A DNA stretch of 64,000 nucleotides from an uncultured Clostridia bacterium (GCA_947369085.1 CANBJR010000004.1:35411-99410), one strand, 5' to 3'; positions 52,430 through 61,040 are shown, numbered from the stretch's first letter. Numbers and translations: made by a program. Notes: a model not told the origin generated them from the sequence alone.

Positions 52430-53782
52430 TTAATTCTTCGGGAACGGTATGGCATCATATTTCCCCCTGAAATATTCAGATATTATTTTTTTATCAAAAC
52501 GGTCATCAAATTCATCAAGTGATCTAATAGTTGAAAACCCATTCTCATCTTTGTTTATAAAATTTATTTCATCTTTTCTAAGTAACTTCAAATCCATAAG
52601 CTGAGATTCATGCGTTGTTACAATCAATTGAATTTTTCTTTCTTTTGCTAATTCCAAAAATTCCTCGACAAATTTAATTGTTAGAAGAGGATGAAACATG
52701 CGATTTATTTCATCAATAATATATACTTTGTTATCATCATTGTTAAGCAAGATTTCTATTATATCTAGTAATCTAACCGTACCATCTGATTCATCTTCTA
52801 GTGAAAACTTTGCATTAGAGTTTTTATGTTTAAATTCCAGAGTTTTGTATTTAAACATACCTTCTTCGTTTAGACTAACAATAAACATGCTGTTTTCAGG
52901 TGATCTAATTAACACAGCTGGTTTATGAGATTTTTCTCCTTCTTTGTTATTGTGCTTTTGTTCTGAAAGCATGTTATGAATATCTTTAATTATCTCTTTT
53001 GGTAAAGTTGAATTTACCTTTTCTGGCGCAATATTAGAAACAGTAATTTTTTCAATTCCAGTTGAAAAATGATTAAGCTTTTCAGCAATTACATCAAGGT
53101 TGTTGCTGTCAATCATCCAAGAATAATTTGTTATAGGTCTTTCGGGAAATGTTACTGTTAATTTAAAACGTATCCAATTATAAACATCTTTAAATACTGT
53201 GATTTTACTGGGCGTTGCGTATAAATTATCTTTATTTTGATTCATTAATTTTAAAAACAAAATTGAATCATCACTTTTTATGTCATCGGCATAAATATTT
53301 ATGCGATCCTTTAATGTATTTGTTTTTATATATGAACCTAAAGTGAATTTTTTATCGAGTATATTTCTAGAAAACACATAGTTTTTTTGTTCACTTTTAG
53401 TTTCTTCGTATAACCACTCTTTTTGTAATGAACTGTTGTTCAATATAACTTCAAATCCATAAACAAAAGTTTTTTTATTTGTTTCAATCTTAATTTCAAA
53501 AAAACTTGCTTTATCTTTGTTTTCTTCAACTAATTTGCAATAGTGCGGGTAGGAACCACTTTCAAAACCACTAAATACAATATCTTTAAAAAAAGAAAAT
53601 GCATAAACTAGATTGGATTTACCGGAAGCATTGGCTCCATAAATTGACATAAATTTTAAAAGTTTATATTTGCCATCTTTATATAACCTTTCTGAAAAAT
53701 TACGTACTTTCCCCGCTTCCATGCTAAAGGTTTGAATTTCATTAAAAGATAGAAAATTACCAACTCTAAATTGGAGCAACAT
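52430..53782 (-). CDS. AAA-family (ABC/OLD-like) ATPase, RloA/AbiL-like
   Basis: This 450-residue cytoplasmic ATPase resembles the AAA_15/AAA_21 class related to RloA and AbiLi. Walker A is GANASGKS (about 49-56), Walker B VYIIDEINRMFHP with the following H-loop TTHES (about 365-405). The C-terminus ends YFRGKYDAIPFP, similar to RloA-type proteins. Such ATPases act in phage defence, commonly with a nuclease or RloB-like partner encoded next to them. Here no partner follows: the stop codon lies 32 bp from the att scar. The start MLLQFRVGNFLSF at 53782 has GAGAGGTGAG upstream; the longer frame from 53893 is unsupported. Confidence 0.8.
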   Translation of the reverse strand: MLLQFRVGNFLSFNEIQTFSMEAGKVRNFSERLYKDGKYKLLKFMSIYGANASGKSNLVYAFSFFKDIVFSGFESGSYPHYCKLVEENKDKASFFEIKIETNKKTFVYGFEVILNNSSLQKEWLYEETKSEQKNYVFSRNILDKKFTLGSYIKTNTLKDRINIYADDIKSDDSILFLKLMNQNKDNLYATPSKITVFKDVYNWIRFKLTVTFPERPITNYSWMIDSNNLDVIAEKLNHFSTGIEKITVSNIAPEKVNSTLPKEIIKDIHNMLSEQKHNNKEGEKSHKPAVLIRSPENSMFIVSLNEEGMFKYKTLEFKHKNSNAKFSLEDESDGTVRLLDIIEILLNNDDNKVYIIDEINRMFHPLLTIKFVEEFLELAKERKIQLIVTTHESQLMDLKLLRKDEINFINKDENGFSTIRSLDEFDDRFDKKIISEYFRGKYDAIPFPKN

Positions 53783-53922
53783 AAACTCACCTCTCGAATT
53801 ATTATAACTAAACCAACAGAAAATATCAAGAATTATTAAAGATTTGTCACTTTTAAAAGGCGCATTTCGCAATATTAAGCGAACCAATATCAAATTAAAG
53901 AGAAATTTTCACTTTAACTCCC

Positions 53923-53951
53923 TTGACAATTTATGATATGTGGCTTATACT
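53923..53951 (+). promoter_or_regulatory. Strong SigA promoter of the 39-residue protein gene
   Basis: Consensus TTGACA, 17 bp, TATACT. It is one of the best promoters in the window and drives a transcript with a structured leader. Confidence 0.88.
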
Positions 53952-53958
53952 TGTTTTA

Positions 53959-54003
53959 GCACTTAACGATATCGAGTGCCAATATGCATCCGGAGGCATA
54001 TTG
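53959..54003 (+). promoter_or_regulatory. Two tandem hairpins in the leader
   Basis: GCACT/AGTGC (53959-53979) and CAATATGC/GCATATTG (53980-54003) abut each other and end 10 nt before the ribosome-binding site. They could stabilise the mRNA or gate translation. Confidence 0.55.
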
Positions 54004-54027
54004 TCTATAGAAAGGAGATAGTCAATC

Positions 54028-54147
54028 ATGGCCAAAACCAAGAGTAGCAAGACTGGTAAACAGGATAAAAAAATTGTCCCAGTCAAGCCCTATAAAAGGT
54101 CTGATGGAACAACAGTTAAGGGGCACAGACGTTCAACCCCTAACTAA
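54028..54147 (+). CDS. 39-residue basic protein with RSDGT-VKGH-RS motif
   Basis: The frame encodes a very basic peptide: Lys/Ser-rich N-terminus, then KPYKRSDGTTVKGHRRS near the C-terminus. An AAAGGAG ribosome-binding site lies about 10 nt upstream of the ATG. Similar short proteins or tails with a Y-x-RSDGT-x-V-x-GH-x-RS pattern occur, to my recollection, in phage and mobile-element contexts, without a known function. Its charge would suit nucleic-acid binding. It has its own strong promoter and sits divergent from the AAA ATPase gene. Existence is well supported by signals; function is unknown. Confidence 0.72.
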   Translation: MAKTKSSKTGKQDKKIVPVKPYKRSDGTTVKGHRRSTPN

Positions 54148-54247
54148 AATTTTCATAAGAAAGAATCAAAGTTAATGATGAACCTATGTACTCCTATTGT
54201 AGAACAACTTTATGATACCACATTATCTTTGTAACTTCAACCGACAA

Positions 54248-54280
54248 GTTTGTAACAATTTATAGGTTATTGTTACAAAC
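54248..54280 (+). promoter_or_regulatory. Perfect palindrome upstream of the yfbU-like gene
   Basis: GTTTGTAACAA and TTGTTACAAAC (11 bp each) flank an 11-nt spacer, ending 5 nt before the AAAGGAG ribosome-binding site. It may be an operator or a translation-controlling hairpin. The T-run needed for a terminator is absent. Confidence 0.5.
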
Positions 54281-54295
54281 TTAAAAAGGAGTCAT

Positions 54296-54820
54296 ATGAT
54301 AACAGATACAGAAAAATTAATACTTTTTAATCAGTACGAGATTCTAAAATTTCTAAATCCAGATGAAACTGATTTCTACGAGCAGAATCAAAAAGTGCTT
54401 GAATACGGAAGTGAAAGTGATATTGAAGAATTGTCATCTTTTTTGATTGGAACATCAGAAGAAGTTAAAAAAGAAACTTTTGATATTTTACAAATGTTTC
54501 GAGATTTAGAAGATACGTATGAAAAATTCTTTAATTCAACTTCTGAATATAAGTATAGTGCGAAATTTAGGGGATTTGATGGAAATGAAGAACCAGAATA
54601 TTATTGTTATTGCAAACATTTGATAATTGATGAAGATAGATATTCAGAATTTAAAGGCAGAGAACTAAATAGTCATTTTCCAGTGATAAACAGATATCGA
54701 AAAATGTTGAATTGTTACAATATCACAAATGAAAAACGAATCGGCAATTTCTATGAAAATCCAATGACTTTAAAAGAATTTGAATACATAATTCAAGGAG
54801 AAAGTACTGAAGAGCAGTAA
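54296..54820 (+). CDS. yfbU: YfbU family protein
   Basis: This 174-residue protein resembles E. coli YfbU: it starts with a K-LIL-NQY-I pattern (LILFNQYEILKFLNP), contains EEVKKETFDILQMFRDLE (about 53-70), FRGFDGNEE (about 91-99) and ends with the NITNEKRIGNFYENPMTLKE region matching the family's C-terminus. YfbU is of unknown function; in E. coli it has been noted as affecting cell death, which is not established for this copy. It sits in a mobile element, preceded by a perfect palindrome and followed by a long hairpin. Confidence 0.8.
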   Translation: MITDTEKLILFNQYEILKFLNPDETDFYEQNQKVLEYGSESDIEELSSFLIGTSEEVKKETFDILQMFRDLEDTYEKFFNSTSEYKYSAKFRGFDGNEEPEYYCYCKHLIIDEDRYSEFKGRELNSHFPVINRYRKMLNCYNITNEKRIGNFYENPMTLKEFEYIIQGESTEEQ

Positions 54821-54835
54821 CGAATGTCATTTCTT

Positions 54836-54870
54836 GAAACTGCTATTAGTACCTTAATAATAGCAGTTTC
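54836..54870 (+). terminator. Perfect 13-bp hairpin after the yfbU-like gene
   Basis: GAAACTGCTATTA pairs exactly with TAATAGCAGTTTC across 9 nt. No clear T-run follows, so termination is likely but not certain. Confidence 0.6.
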
Positions 54871-54982
54871 AGAAATGTAGTTATGTCCTGCAAATATATG
54901 CTATGGATTGTACTGGTTAAAAAAGACGATTATTAGAGTATGAAGCAACTAATTAATAAAATGTTACGGGAGGTATTATAAA

Positions 54983-55906
54983 ATGATAATACGCAAAAAT
55001 AGAATAAGAAGTGAAAGTTACCTTAATGAGTTTAAGAAGGGTTCAAATCTTACAATTAAAGTTAATAATGTATTGAACAGTCAAACTAAAATAGAAAAAT
55101 TTGGATTTAAGCTTGATGATGTGGATGGCACAACTATCTTGCCTTCTGTATTCAATTCATATTCAAGAAAAAATGCAGAACAGTTCTATACAATAGATAA
55201 AACATTGCCTAAAGAAAAATATACACAAACAATCTACTGGACAAGAACCGAGTGGGCGGGTAGAGGAGAAACTCGTGAAGTTACTGAGTTTACTGATATT
55301 GTGCGTGAACGTTATCACAGAGACTATCATTTACCTTATTCAGTAGAGTTTACTTTGTCAAGAACAGAATCTGAAAACTCTATTGTATCGCAACAAATAA
55401 AGTATGTTGATGATAATATAAAAAAGATAATCAATACTATAAACTTAGTACTAAGTTTATTTGGCGAATGCGAAATTATCTCTGATGAAGAACCTAGCTA
55501 TAGTACACCAGCAAAAGTAGTGCATGTTAATTGGGATATTTTACCCAAAGGTAAATATCCTTGGACAAAGGTGAAAAAATCAATAGAGAGCATTTCGAAA
55601 AAATATAACAATACGCAAAAAGAAATGATGTTGAGAAATTGTGAAGAAATAAATAAATTATCTCCTGACTTTGTAGCGTATGGTCGTGCAGGATTTAGAG
55701 GATATGCAGTTTTTGGATTTACTGATAAGAATTTGTATATTCTTGAAAGTATGTTTCCAAATAATGCTACATATATCTTTGAAAAAGACTGGGAAGAATT
55801 ATCTATGCTTTCAAAAGGTGAAATTCTGAATCAAAGTTTGCATAAAGCAAGAATAATTCATACTGCAAAATGGAATGAAAAATTCGAACAAATAATGGGG
55901 AAATAA
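54983..55906 (+). CDS. Unrecognised 307-residue protein
   Basis: The frame encodes a 307-residue soluble protein with no signal or membrane segment. It has a GGGAGG ribosome-binding site 9 nt before the ATG. The N-terminal half is beta-rich (residues 1-140, including TQTIYWTRTEWAGRGE near 83-98). A helical segment (about 142-215) follows, and the C-terminal part (GYAVFGFTDKNLYILES, about 239-255) suggests a small PH-like or barrel domain. I do not recognise the family. It lies alone between hairpins in the element. Confidence 0.75.
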   Translation: MIIRKNRIRSESYLNEFKKGSNLTIKVNNVLNSQTKIEKFGFKLDDVDGTTILPSVFNSYSRKNAEQFYTIDKTLPKEKYTQTIYWTRTEWAGRGETREVTEFTDIVRERYHRDYHLPYSVEFTLSRTESENSIVSQQIKYVDDNIKKIINTINLVLSLFGECEIISDEEPSYSTPAKVVHVNWDILPKGKYPWTKVKKSIESISKKYNNTQKEMMLRNCEEINKLSPDFVAYGRAGFRGYAVFGFTDKNLYILESMFPNNATYIFEKDWEELSMLSKGEILNQSLHKARIIHTAKWNEKFEQIMGK

Positions 55907-55936
55907 TATTTATGTGTAATTGCTAATTATTTAGTA

Positions 55937-55987
55937 GCTCATAAAATTTTGTGTAAAAAATCGGCAGCCCATAAATTTTTGTGTAAA
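55937..55987 (+). repeat. Tandem 21-bp direct repeats, possible IS end remnant
   Basis: GC-CATAAA-TTTTGTGTAAA occurs at 55937-55957 and 55967-55987, exactly 30 bp apart with three differences. TTTTGTGTAAA resembles the ends of IS256-type elements. No transposase is adjacent. Confidence 0.5.
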
Positions 55988-56025
55988 TAATAATCCTTCA
56001 AGAAACAACAAAACATCGGATTGAG

Positions 56026-56052
56026 GAGCAAATCAGGAGGATTGATTTGCTC
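56026..56052 (+). terminator. Hairpin downstream of the 307-residue protein gene
   Basis: GAGCAAATC pairs with GATTTGCTC (9 bp, 9-nt loop), followed by TTTG. The rest of 55907-56339 holds no gene I can support. Confidence 0.55.
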
Positions 56053-56339
56053 TTTGTCATACTTTTTTCTATCTGCGCGATGTTTTTTTTGCGTGCCTTG
56101 CGTAAAAATCATCACGCAGTCAAGAAATTCTATTTTGAGCATAATTAATGGAATTCCCTGTTCTCACAGACTATTTATCTCTAGTTTTAAATTATAGCCT
56201 AGTTTTGATATTTATGTTAGCATACTTTAGAAATTAAGAAGAAATATCTATTTTAATCTCTATATTGATTTAGCATTAACAAGAGAATTCAAAAGTTCTT
56301 GTATGAAATGGATTAATGCAGTAATAATTATTTAATTGT

Positions 56340-57953
56340 TTACCACCAGCTGTATCTTGATTTTTTAAGCTTTTTTGATTCTTCATCCTTTGAATGTTCT
56401 CTTTCTCCAAGTAAGTCATCATTAAGCTTTACAGTGGGATCATACCAATCAGCCTTATTTTTAGCCCATTCTATCCATTTCTTGTCTTCATCAGTTAAGT
56501 TTGGTTTTGAAGAAACGGCTTCAATATACTTACGTATTTTACAGGCAACTGCAAAATCTTCTGCTTCATTAACCAACGCGATTGTTCTATCAATTTCATT
56601 ATCCCGCATTCGTCTTAATTCTTCTTCTTTGCGCCTTTCTTCTTCACGACGTCTCTCTTCTTCTTCACGCTTTTTTCGCTCAGCTTTTATTATCTCTGAT
56701 TTTTCGTATAAATCAATAAGAATATTCCCGAGTTGATTCTCAATTAATGAAGTATTGGTGTCTTTATAATATTTTCCTTCAAATACACAGAGTTTGATTT
56801 TTCCGTTAAAAATGTAGTCCCAACTTCTGATTTGCGGTTTAGATGCCCATTTGTATTTCTGCTTTTCCTTTTCGTATTTCTCAAGTTCTCTCAATTCTTC
56901 TTTTGTTTTTACATGAACGATTTTACTCTCGCTCTCAATGACCCTAAAAGTTACGGTTTCACCCCTGATTTCAAGCGACAGATCATCGTTAGTTTTTCCG
57001 CCTAATGACTCTACACATTTGAATAGTGTATCAATCAAACAATGCACTCTGGGTAGACTTTCATCGGAAATATCATAATAAAGTGGAGGTTCCCCTTTTG
57101 GAATAGAATAATATCTATCTCTCTTGCGTGAGGCAGAAATATCTCGCTTATGATCCTTTTTCCATGAATTTATTTTAGCTTTATTTGCTTTTAATACAGG
57201 ATGCAGAATCGTAGATTCATCAGATAAATTAAATATAATTTCCTGAGCAGCAGAAATTACTTTTTGCTTTTCATCGTCAGATAAAAAGTCAAGTATTGCT
57301 TTATTAGGTGAACCGTCAATAACAGTGTCAGTACTTCTCAAACCTGTTTTTGTTGTAACATCATTAGAAGGCGGCAATGGTATTTGGGGTACATGGTGAC
57401 CTGTTTCAATTTTGCGCCAGTATCCTACAGGAGGTTTTGGAATATTTAATGATTTACAGATTTTGTGTATCATTACATCAGAAACTCCATATTTTTTTGC
57501 TACCTTCGTTATGGGTTCATTCCATATTTCCTTATAAAGGGTATTTCTGTCATATGTATTGATTCCATTTTCTGTGTTAGTTTTTATACCGTATTCTTCT
57601 TCAAGCATGGATTTTTGCTTTTCAGTAGAAACAGTTGTTTGTTCCACTTTTAAAGGTTTCAGTGTTTTTTGTTGAGCTTTCTTTTGAACAGTTACAGGCT
57701 TACTTCTATCAGTTACCGGCAAAAGTATTTCTGTGATTTCAGATTCCGGTAATGGTGTTTTCTCAACTTTCTTCCCAACAGAAAGACTTGCCCAATACGA
57801 GTTTGAGGGAAGTGGAATGTTATATTTTTCACATGACTTCTTAAACTTTTGGTATGGTACATCATATTTTTTCGCTGTTCGTGAGGTAGAGTTTAGCCAT
57901 ACTTCATCATATATTTCCTGCCTTGAAAAAGCAGTCATTTTATATTTTGCCAA
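56340..57953 (-). CDS. Protein with duplicated HTH-like N-terminal modules, unknown function
   Basis: This protein has 537 residues from TTG 57953, chosen because GGGAGG lies 8 nt upstream; the frame stays open upstream to GTG 58058 (572 residues). Two related modules occupy about 9-69 and 134-195: each has R-x-x-Y-E/K-E-V/I-W, an AKKYxV HTH-like helix pair, then IP-P-YW and a GK/GH end. A middle domain (about 215-420) precedes a highly charged Arg/Glu coiled coil (about 420-455). The C-terminus has the DEDKKWIEWAKNKADWYDP signature. The family is known from many accessory regions without an assigned function. It is encoded just after the excisionase-like gene. Confidence 0.78.
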   Translation of the reverse strand: MAKYKMTAFSRQEIYDEVWLNSTSRTAKKYDVPYQKFKKSCEKYNIPLPSNSYWASLSVGKKVEKTPLPESEITEILLPVTDRSKPVTVQKKAQQKTLKPLKVEQTTVSTEKQKSMLEEEYGIKTNTENGINTYDRNTLYKEIWNEPITKVAKKYGVSDVMIHKICKSLNIPKPPVGYWRKIETGHHVPQIPLPPSNDVTTKTGLRSTDTVIDGSPNKAILDFLSDDEKQKVISAAQEIIFNLSDESTILHPVLKANKAKINSWKKDHKRDISASRKRDRYYSIPKGEPPLYYDISDESLPRVHCLIDTLFKCVESLGGKTNDDLSLEIRGETVTFRVIESESKIVHVKTKEELRELEKYEKEKQKYKWASKPQIRSWDYIFNGKIKLCVFEGKYYKDTNTSLIENQLGNILIDLYEKSEIIKAERKKREEEERRREEERRKEEELRRMRDNEIDRTIALVNEAEDFAVACKIRKYIEAVSSKPNLTDEDKKWIEWAKNKADWYDPTVKLNDDLLGEREHSKDEESKKLKKSRYSWW

Positions 57954-58066
57954 GATAATAACCTCCCTTCGTAAATTAATTAACGATTCTTCTATCAAGA
58001 TTTTTGCTGCTTGAATTTGTTTTATTTCATTTTCATATATTATTTGTGATTGTTTCACCTCCCTAA

Positions 58067-58390
58067 TTATTCGTCGCCACGCAATAAAAAACTTAAATCG
58101 CTTTTCATTTCAGTAAATTCTTTAATGATATTCTCAAGATTTTGTTCAATTCCTCGAACCTGAACTTCATTGATTTTACCGTATTTATAGGCAATTAATC
58201 TTTCGGGAATAATATTATAGCTCCAACTGTCTGTATAGCTGTCTTCATTTTTTATAGCAAAACCGATAGGCAGTTTTTCATATCTCATTCCTGTTCTGAC
58301 AGCGATAACAGAGATGCCGAGATAATCTGCTGCTATCTGACAAGTGATTTTCTTCATATTCCTAATTTCATCATCAGTATACTTGTTCAA
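58067..58390 (-). CDS. Excisionase-like HTH protein
   Basis: This 107-residue protein has an N-terminal helix-turn-helix (ITCQIAADYLGISVIAVRTGMRYEKLPIGFA, seen about 15-45) of the type found in clostridial element regulators and excisionases, where the sequence IGIS-x-x-A-R-x-G and the P-x-GFA motif are typical. The C-terminal half is helical and acidic. TTG 58390 follows AGAGGTG by 8 nt. The AGGGAGG at its 3' end leads directly into the next gene. It may regulate element excision or the neighbouring genes. Confidence 0.7.
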   Translation of the reverse strand: MNKYTDDEIRNMKKITCQIAADYLGISVIAVRTGMRYEKLPIGFAIKNEDSYTDSWSYNIIPERLIAYKYGKINEVQVRGIEQNLENIIKEFTEMKSDLSFLLRGDE

Positions 58391-58468
58391 AACTATTCAC
58401 CTCTTTTCAGATAATTTATTACAATATAATATTACCATTGATTTTTGTTTCAAGCAATATAAAAAATA

Positions 58469-58491
58469 AAGAAGCCCGAATTGAGCTTCTT
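58469..58491 (-). terminator. Terminator of the upstream leftward fragment
   Basis: AAGAAGC pairs with GCTTCTT across 9 nt; on the minus strand TATTTTTTA follows. Confidence 0.7.
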
Positions 58492-58505
58492 GTTTTTATA
58501 CAAAA

Positions 58506-58889
58506 TTAATCATATATTTTTATTTGATTTTCTGCATCCGAAATATCTTTATATTTTTCAATTAACTTTTTAATTTCGTATAATAACTGTTGTTTTTGCT
58601 CGGTTTCAATATTTATGATTTCATAAAAGCTGAAGCTAATCAATCTTAACATGAATCCACTATCCCAATCTAAATTTTTCTTAAACTGATTAAGATATTC
58701 GGTTGTTTTTAAAATGTCAATATCAGAAAGCAAGGAATCACGGTCTTTTTCGCTTTTAGCATTCATTTCGAGATAGTGTTTTTCTTCAAATGAAAAAAAG
58801 TGATGACAATTTAGATACTCTATAAAATATGTGATTGTTCCTTTATATTCTTCGTTTGATATTTCAGTTGAATGACCATATTTACTATA
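58506..58889 (-). pseudogene. 5'-truncated gene of unknown function
   Basis: The frame is open for 127 codons from a stop at 58890-58892, but the first ATG (58766) is 41 codons in and has no ribosome-binding site. The upstream codons read as ordinary protein (TYFIEYLNCHHFFSFEEK), so the true N-terminus has probably been lost. The remaining protein is helical and charged. I do not recognise it. Sequence between 58890 and 59063 holds no gene; it has a short ATGTTAT/ATAACAT palindrome at 58893-58915. Confidence 0.5.
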
Positions 58890-59063
58890 TTAATGTTATA
58901 TACAATGGATAACATGGTCACATAATTAGTGCATATGGTAATCCAAAGTATAATTGACCAGAGAAGGCTCGTTAATGTGACAGTGCCAAATTTTCTCCAT
59001 AAAATTATGTCGAATAAACTTCATACTATACTTAAAAACGCAGATTCATTAAATATTTAAAAT

Positions 59064-59101
59064 AAAAAGTGTTCGCTGGAAGTTTTTGGCGAACACTTTT
59101 T
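59064..59101. terminator. Terminator after the DNA methyltransferase gene
   Basis: AAAAAGTGTTCGC pairs with GCGAACACTTTTT (13 bp) across 12 nt. On the minus strand a T-run (TTTTTATTTTA) completes a strong terminator directly after the methylase stop. Confidence 0.9.
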
Positions 59102-59102
59102 C

Positions 59103-60092
59103 TTAAACTAAGGTTTCTTTTATTCTGTTGGCTATTATATATGCCAAATCAACAGGAACTGCATTACCTATCATCTTATATCCGTAATCAACATCAGTAT
59201 AAATAAATTCAAAATCATCAGGAAATCCTTGAAGTCTTGCGCATTCTCTTACTGTAAGTCGGCGATACAAGTTCTCTTTCCCGGGAACGAATATTCTCTT
59301 GTTTTTTTCGACAAAAAGCATTTTAGGAGCTTGCGGATGTAGTTGGCACTGCCTGCCGCTCGCCTGAACGGTAAATCCTTGCTCATCCCAGGAACGAACA
59401 CGATTACGACTCATAAAGATAGTTGAATAAGCCCCGACAAAAAACTCGTGATTGAGTATGGGTAATCGTCCGTTTGTTTTGTTTCTGGGTAATGCAGGAA
59501 TTGCAGAAGTGGCTAAATCACCAATAGCTTGTTTTAGTGTGGTTTTCTGATATCTGTATGGTGTGGTTTGTTCAGGAAATCTGAAATCAATATGCAAATC
59601 TTTCCTGAATCCAATATAAAACACTCTTTTTCTGTCCTGTGGGACACCATAATCGGCAGCATTCACAAGATTTATAGTTACATCATATCCACAAGATTCA
59701 AATTGTGAAATAATGTTTTTTACAGCCTCAGAATGTCGATTAGCCAGCATGCCGGAAACATTTTCAGCTAGGAAAAATTTAGGCTGTTTACTTTTTAAAA
59801 TTCTGATATAGTCATAAAAAAGTTTTCCACGGTCATCGTTAATTCCTCTTAAAGTTCCGGCTTCGCTCCAGCTTTGGCACGGTGGTCCCCCAATAATACC
59901 GTCAATATTGTCAGGAAAGTCAGCTTCTGTTATGCTCCTGATGTCTCCTTTAATTAGCTTTGCTTTATGATTCTTTTCATATGTTTCCCATATGCCCTTA
60001 TCAAATTCATTAGCAATAACTATTTCGTAACCAGCTTTTTCAAAACCTAAGTCTAATCCACCTGCACCGGAGAACAAACTAATCAATTTCAA
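59103..60092 (-). CDS. C5-cytosine DNA methyltransferase, M.HaeIII-like (predicted GGCC)
   Basis: This 329-residue enzyme methylates C5 of cytosine in duplex DNA. The SAM motif I is [12 protein letters not shown], the catalytic Cys lies in [11 protein letters not shown] and [11 protein letters not shown] follow, and [11 protein letters not shown] is the C-terminal motif. Long stretches ([39 protein letters not shown]) match M.HaeIII closely from memory, so GGCC is the predicted target. The TTG at 60092 gives the family start [11 protein letters not shown] and has GGAG 9 nt upstream; ATG 60107 and ATG 60101 are alternatives. It is 57 bp downstream of the presumed endonuclease gene on the same strand. 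Confidence 0.93.
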   Translation of the reverse strand: MKLISLFSGAGGLDLGFEKAGYEIVIANEFDKGIWETYEKNHKAKLIKGDIRSITEADFPDNIDGIIGGPPCQSWSEAGTLRGINDDRGKLFYDYIRILKSKQPKFFLAENVSGMLANRHSEAVKNIISQFESCGYDVTINLVNAADYGVPQDRKRVFYIGFRKDLHIDFRFPEQTTPYRYQKTTLKQAIGDLATSAIPALPRNKTNGRLPILNHEFFVGAYSTIFMSRNRVRSWDEQGFTVQASGRQCQLHPQAPKMLFVEKNKRIFVPGKENLYRRLTVRECARLQGFPDDFEFIYTDVDYGYKMIGNAVPVDLAYIIANRIKETLV

Positions 60093-60149
60093 TATAATCA
60101 TCTCCATTCAGTTTGCATTTTAACTCTTAAAAATATAAATGCAAGTGAA

Positions 60150-61040
60150 TTATTCAAAAACTATGCCATAATCTGTGATATTTGTTACATTAACATCCTC
60201 GTCCGTTTTAATGCCAAGTTTTTTAAGCACGGAAATAAGGTTTTCTGCTACTGAATTACCCTTGGTTACGAGAGGCTTGTCAAAAACTAGATTGCAATCA
60301 AGCTTTTCGTCGTTTACAAACCAATCAACATATACCGATAAAGGTCTATCGCCATCCCATTTCCCTTTTGCTGATCTGTAATTTAATGCTTTGCAGGCAA
60401 AGTAAACTTGCGGATATTTATCTACATATTCCTCAATAGTATATAGATTGCTGAAAATATCTTCTGCAGATGAAATGTTATCATGAAATAAAACGCAATT
60501 AGCTATACCTGAGTTTTCTATAATGTTTCCATTTACAAAAGCATTTTTCTTATCATCAGGAAGATTAGTGCCGGCATAAACATCAATAACTTGTTCGCGT
60601 GAAAGAGTTATTATATCTGAAAAATCTCCGTTCGATTTATTCAGTAGTTCAAACTTCCAACCTAATGTGAATGCACCTTTATCTGTTCTGCCACTTCTCT
60701 TTTTATATATCAAGGGCTTATTTAAAAAAGCTGATTTTATTCTTAAAGTTGAACTTTCAATAATCTTTTTCCAATTATCACCAAATAATAATTGCGCACG
60801 CTCACTGTTCATTTTATTTTCAATGAAATCTGCATTCTCTTTTTTGTAGGAAATTTTAAATTCCTCAACACCATTTTCACAGCTTGCTTTTACATAAATA
60901 TCTGTTTTAGGTTCACCCTTGTAACAAGTAGGTTTTCCAGATTCAAGTACAGTATAAGGTGTGTTCTTATATGTAAAAGCTGTTCCTACGGAAAGTATTT
61001 CTTTGATTTTTCTTTCCTCAATTCCAAAACTTTTTGCCAT
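60150..61040 (-). CDS. Putative cognate type II restriction endonuclease
   Basis: This 296-residue protein is encoded directly before the GGCC-type methylase, same strand, and has a GGAGG ribosome-binding site. A possible PD-(D/E)xK nuclease core is visible: PKTDIYV (Asp, about 45-51), then EEFKISYKKENADF (Glu-x-Lys, about 61-74). The C-terminal region (CKALNYRSAKGKWDGDRPLS, visible about 215-235) could be DNA-contacting. Operon order and the nuclease-like motif suggest the restriction enzyme. I cannot confirm a match to the HaeIII/NgoPII families. A perfect palindrome overlaps its transcript start. Confidence 0.65.
   Translation of the reverse strand: MAKSFGIEERKIKEILSVGTAFTYKNTPYTVLESGKPTCYKGEPKTDIYVKASCENGVEEFKISYKKENADFIENKMNSERAQLLFGDNWKKIIESSTLRIKSAFLNKPLIYKKRSGRTDKGAFTLGWKFELLNKSNGDFSDIITLSREQVIDVYAGTNLPDDKKNAFVNGNIIENSGIANCVLFHDNISSAEDIFSNLYTIEEYVDKYPQVYFACKALNYRSAKGKWDGDRPLSVYVDWFVNDEKLDCNLVFDKPLVTKGNSVAENLISVLKKLGIKTDEDVNVTNITDYGIVFE

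Noticed and set aside
52346..52440. A complete tRNA-Leu gene
   Set aside because: The sequence beyond the anticodon loop on the minus strand does not form D-arm or 5' acceptor strands matching CGCCCGC; only the 3' half is present.
54880..54982. Short frames of 13-17 codons before the 307-residue gene
   Set aside because: No ribosome-binding site or conservation clue; such short frames are expected by chance in AT-rich DNA.
55939..56142. 67-residue leftward frame
   Set aside because: It runs through the direct repeats and the GAGCAAATC hairpin, has no ribosome-binding site and no recognisable motif.
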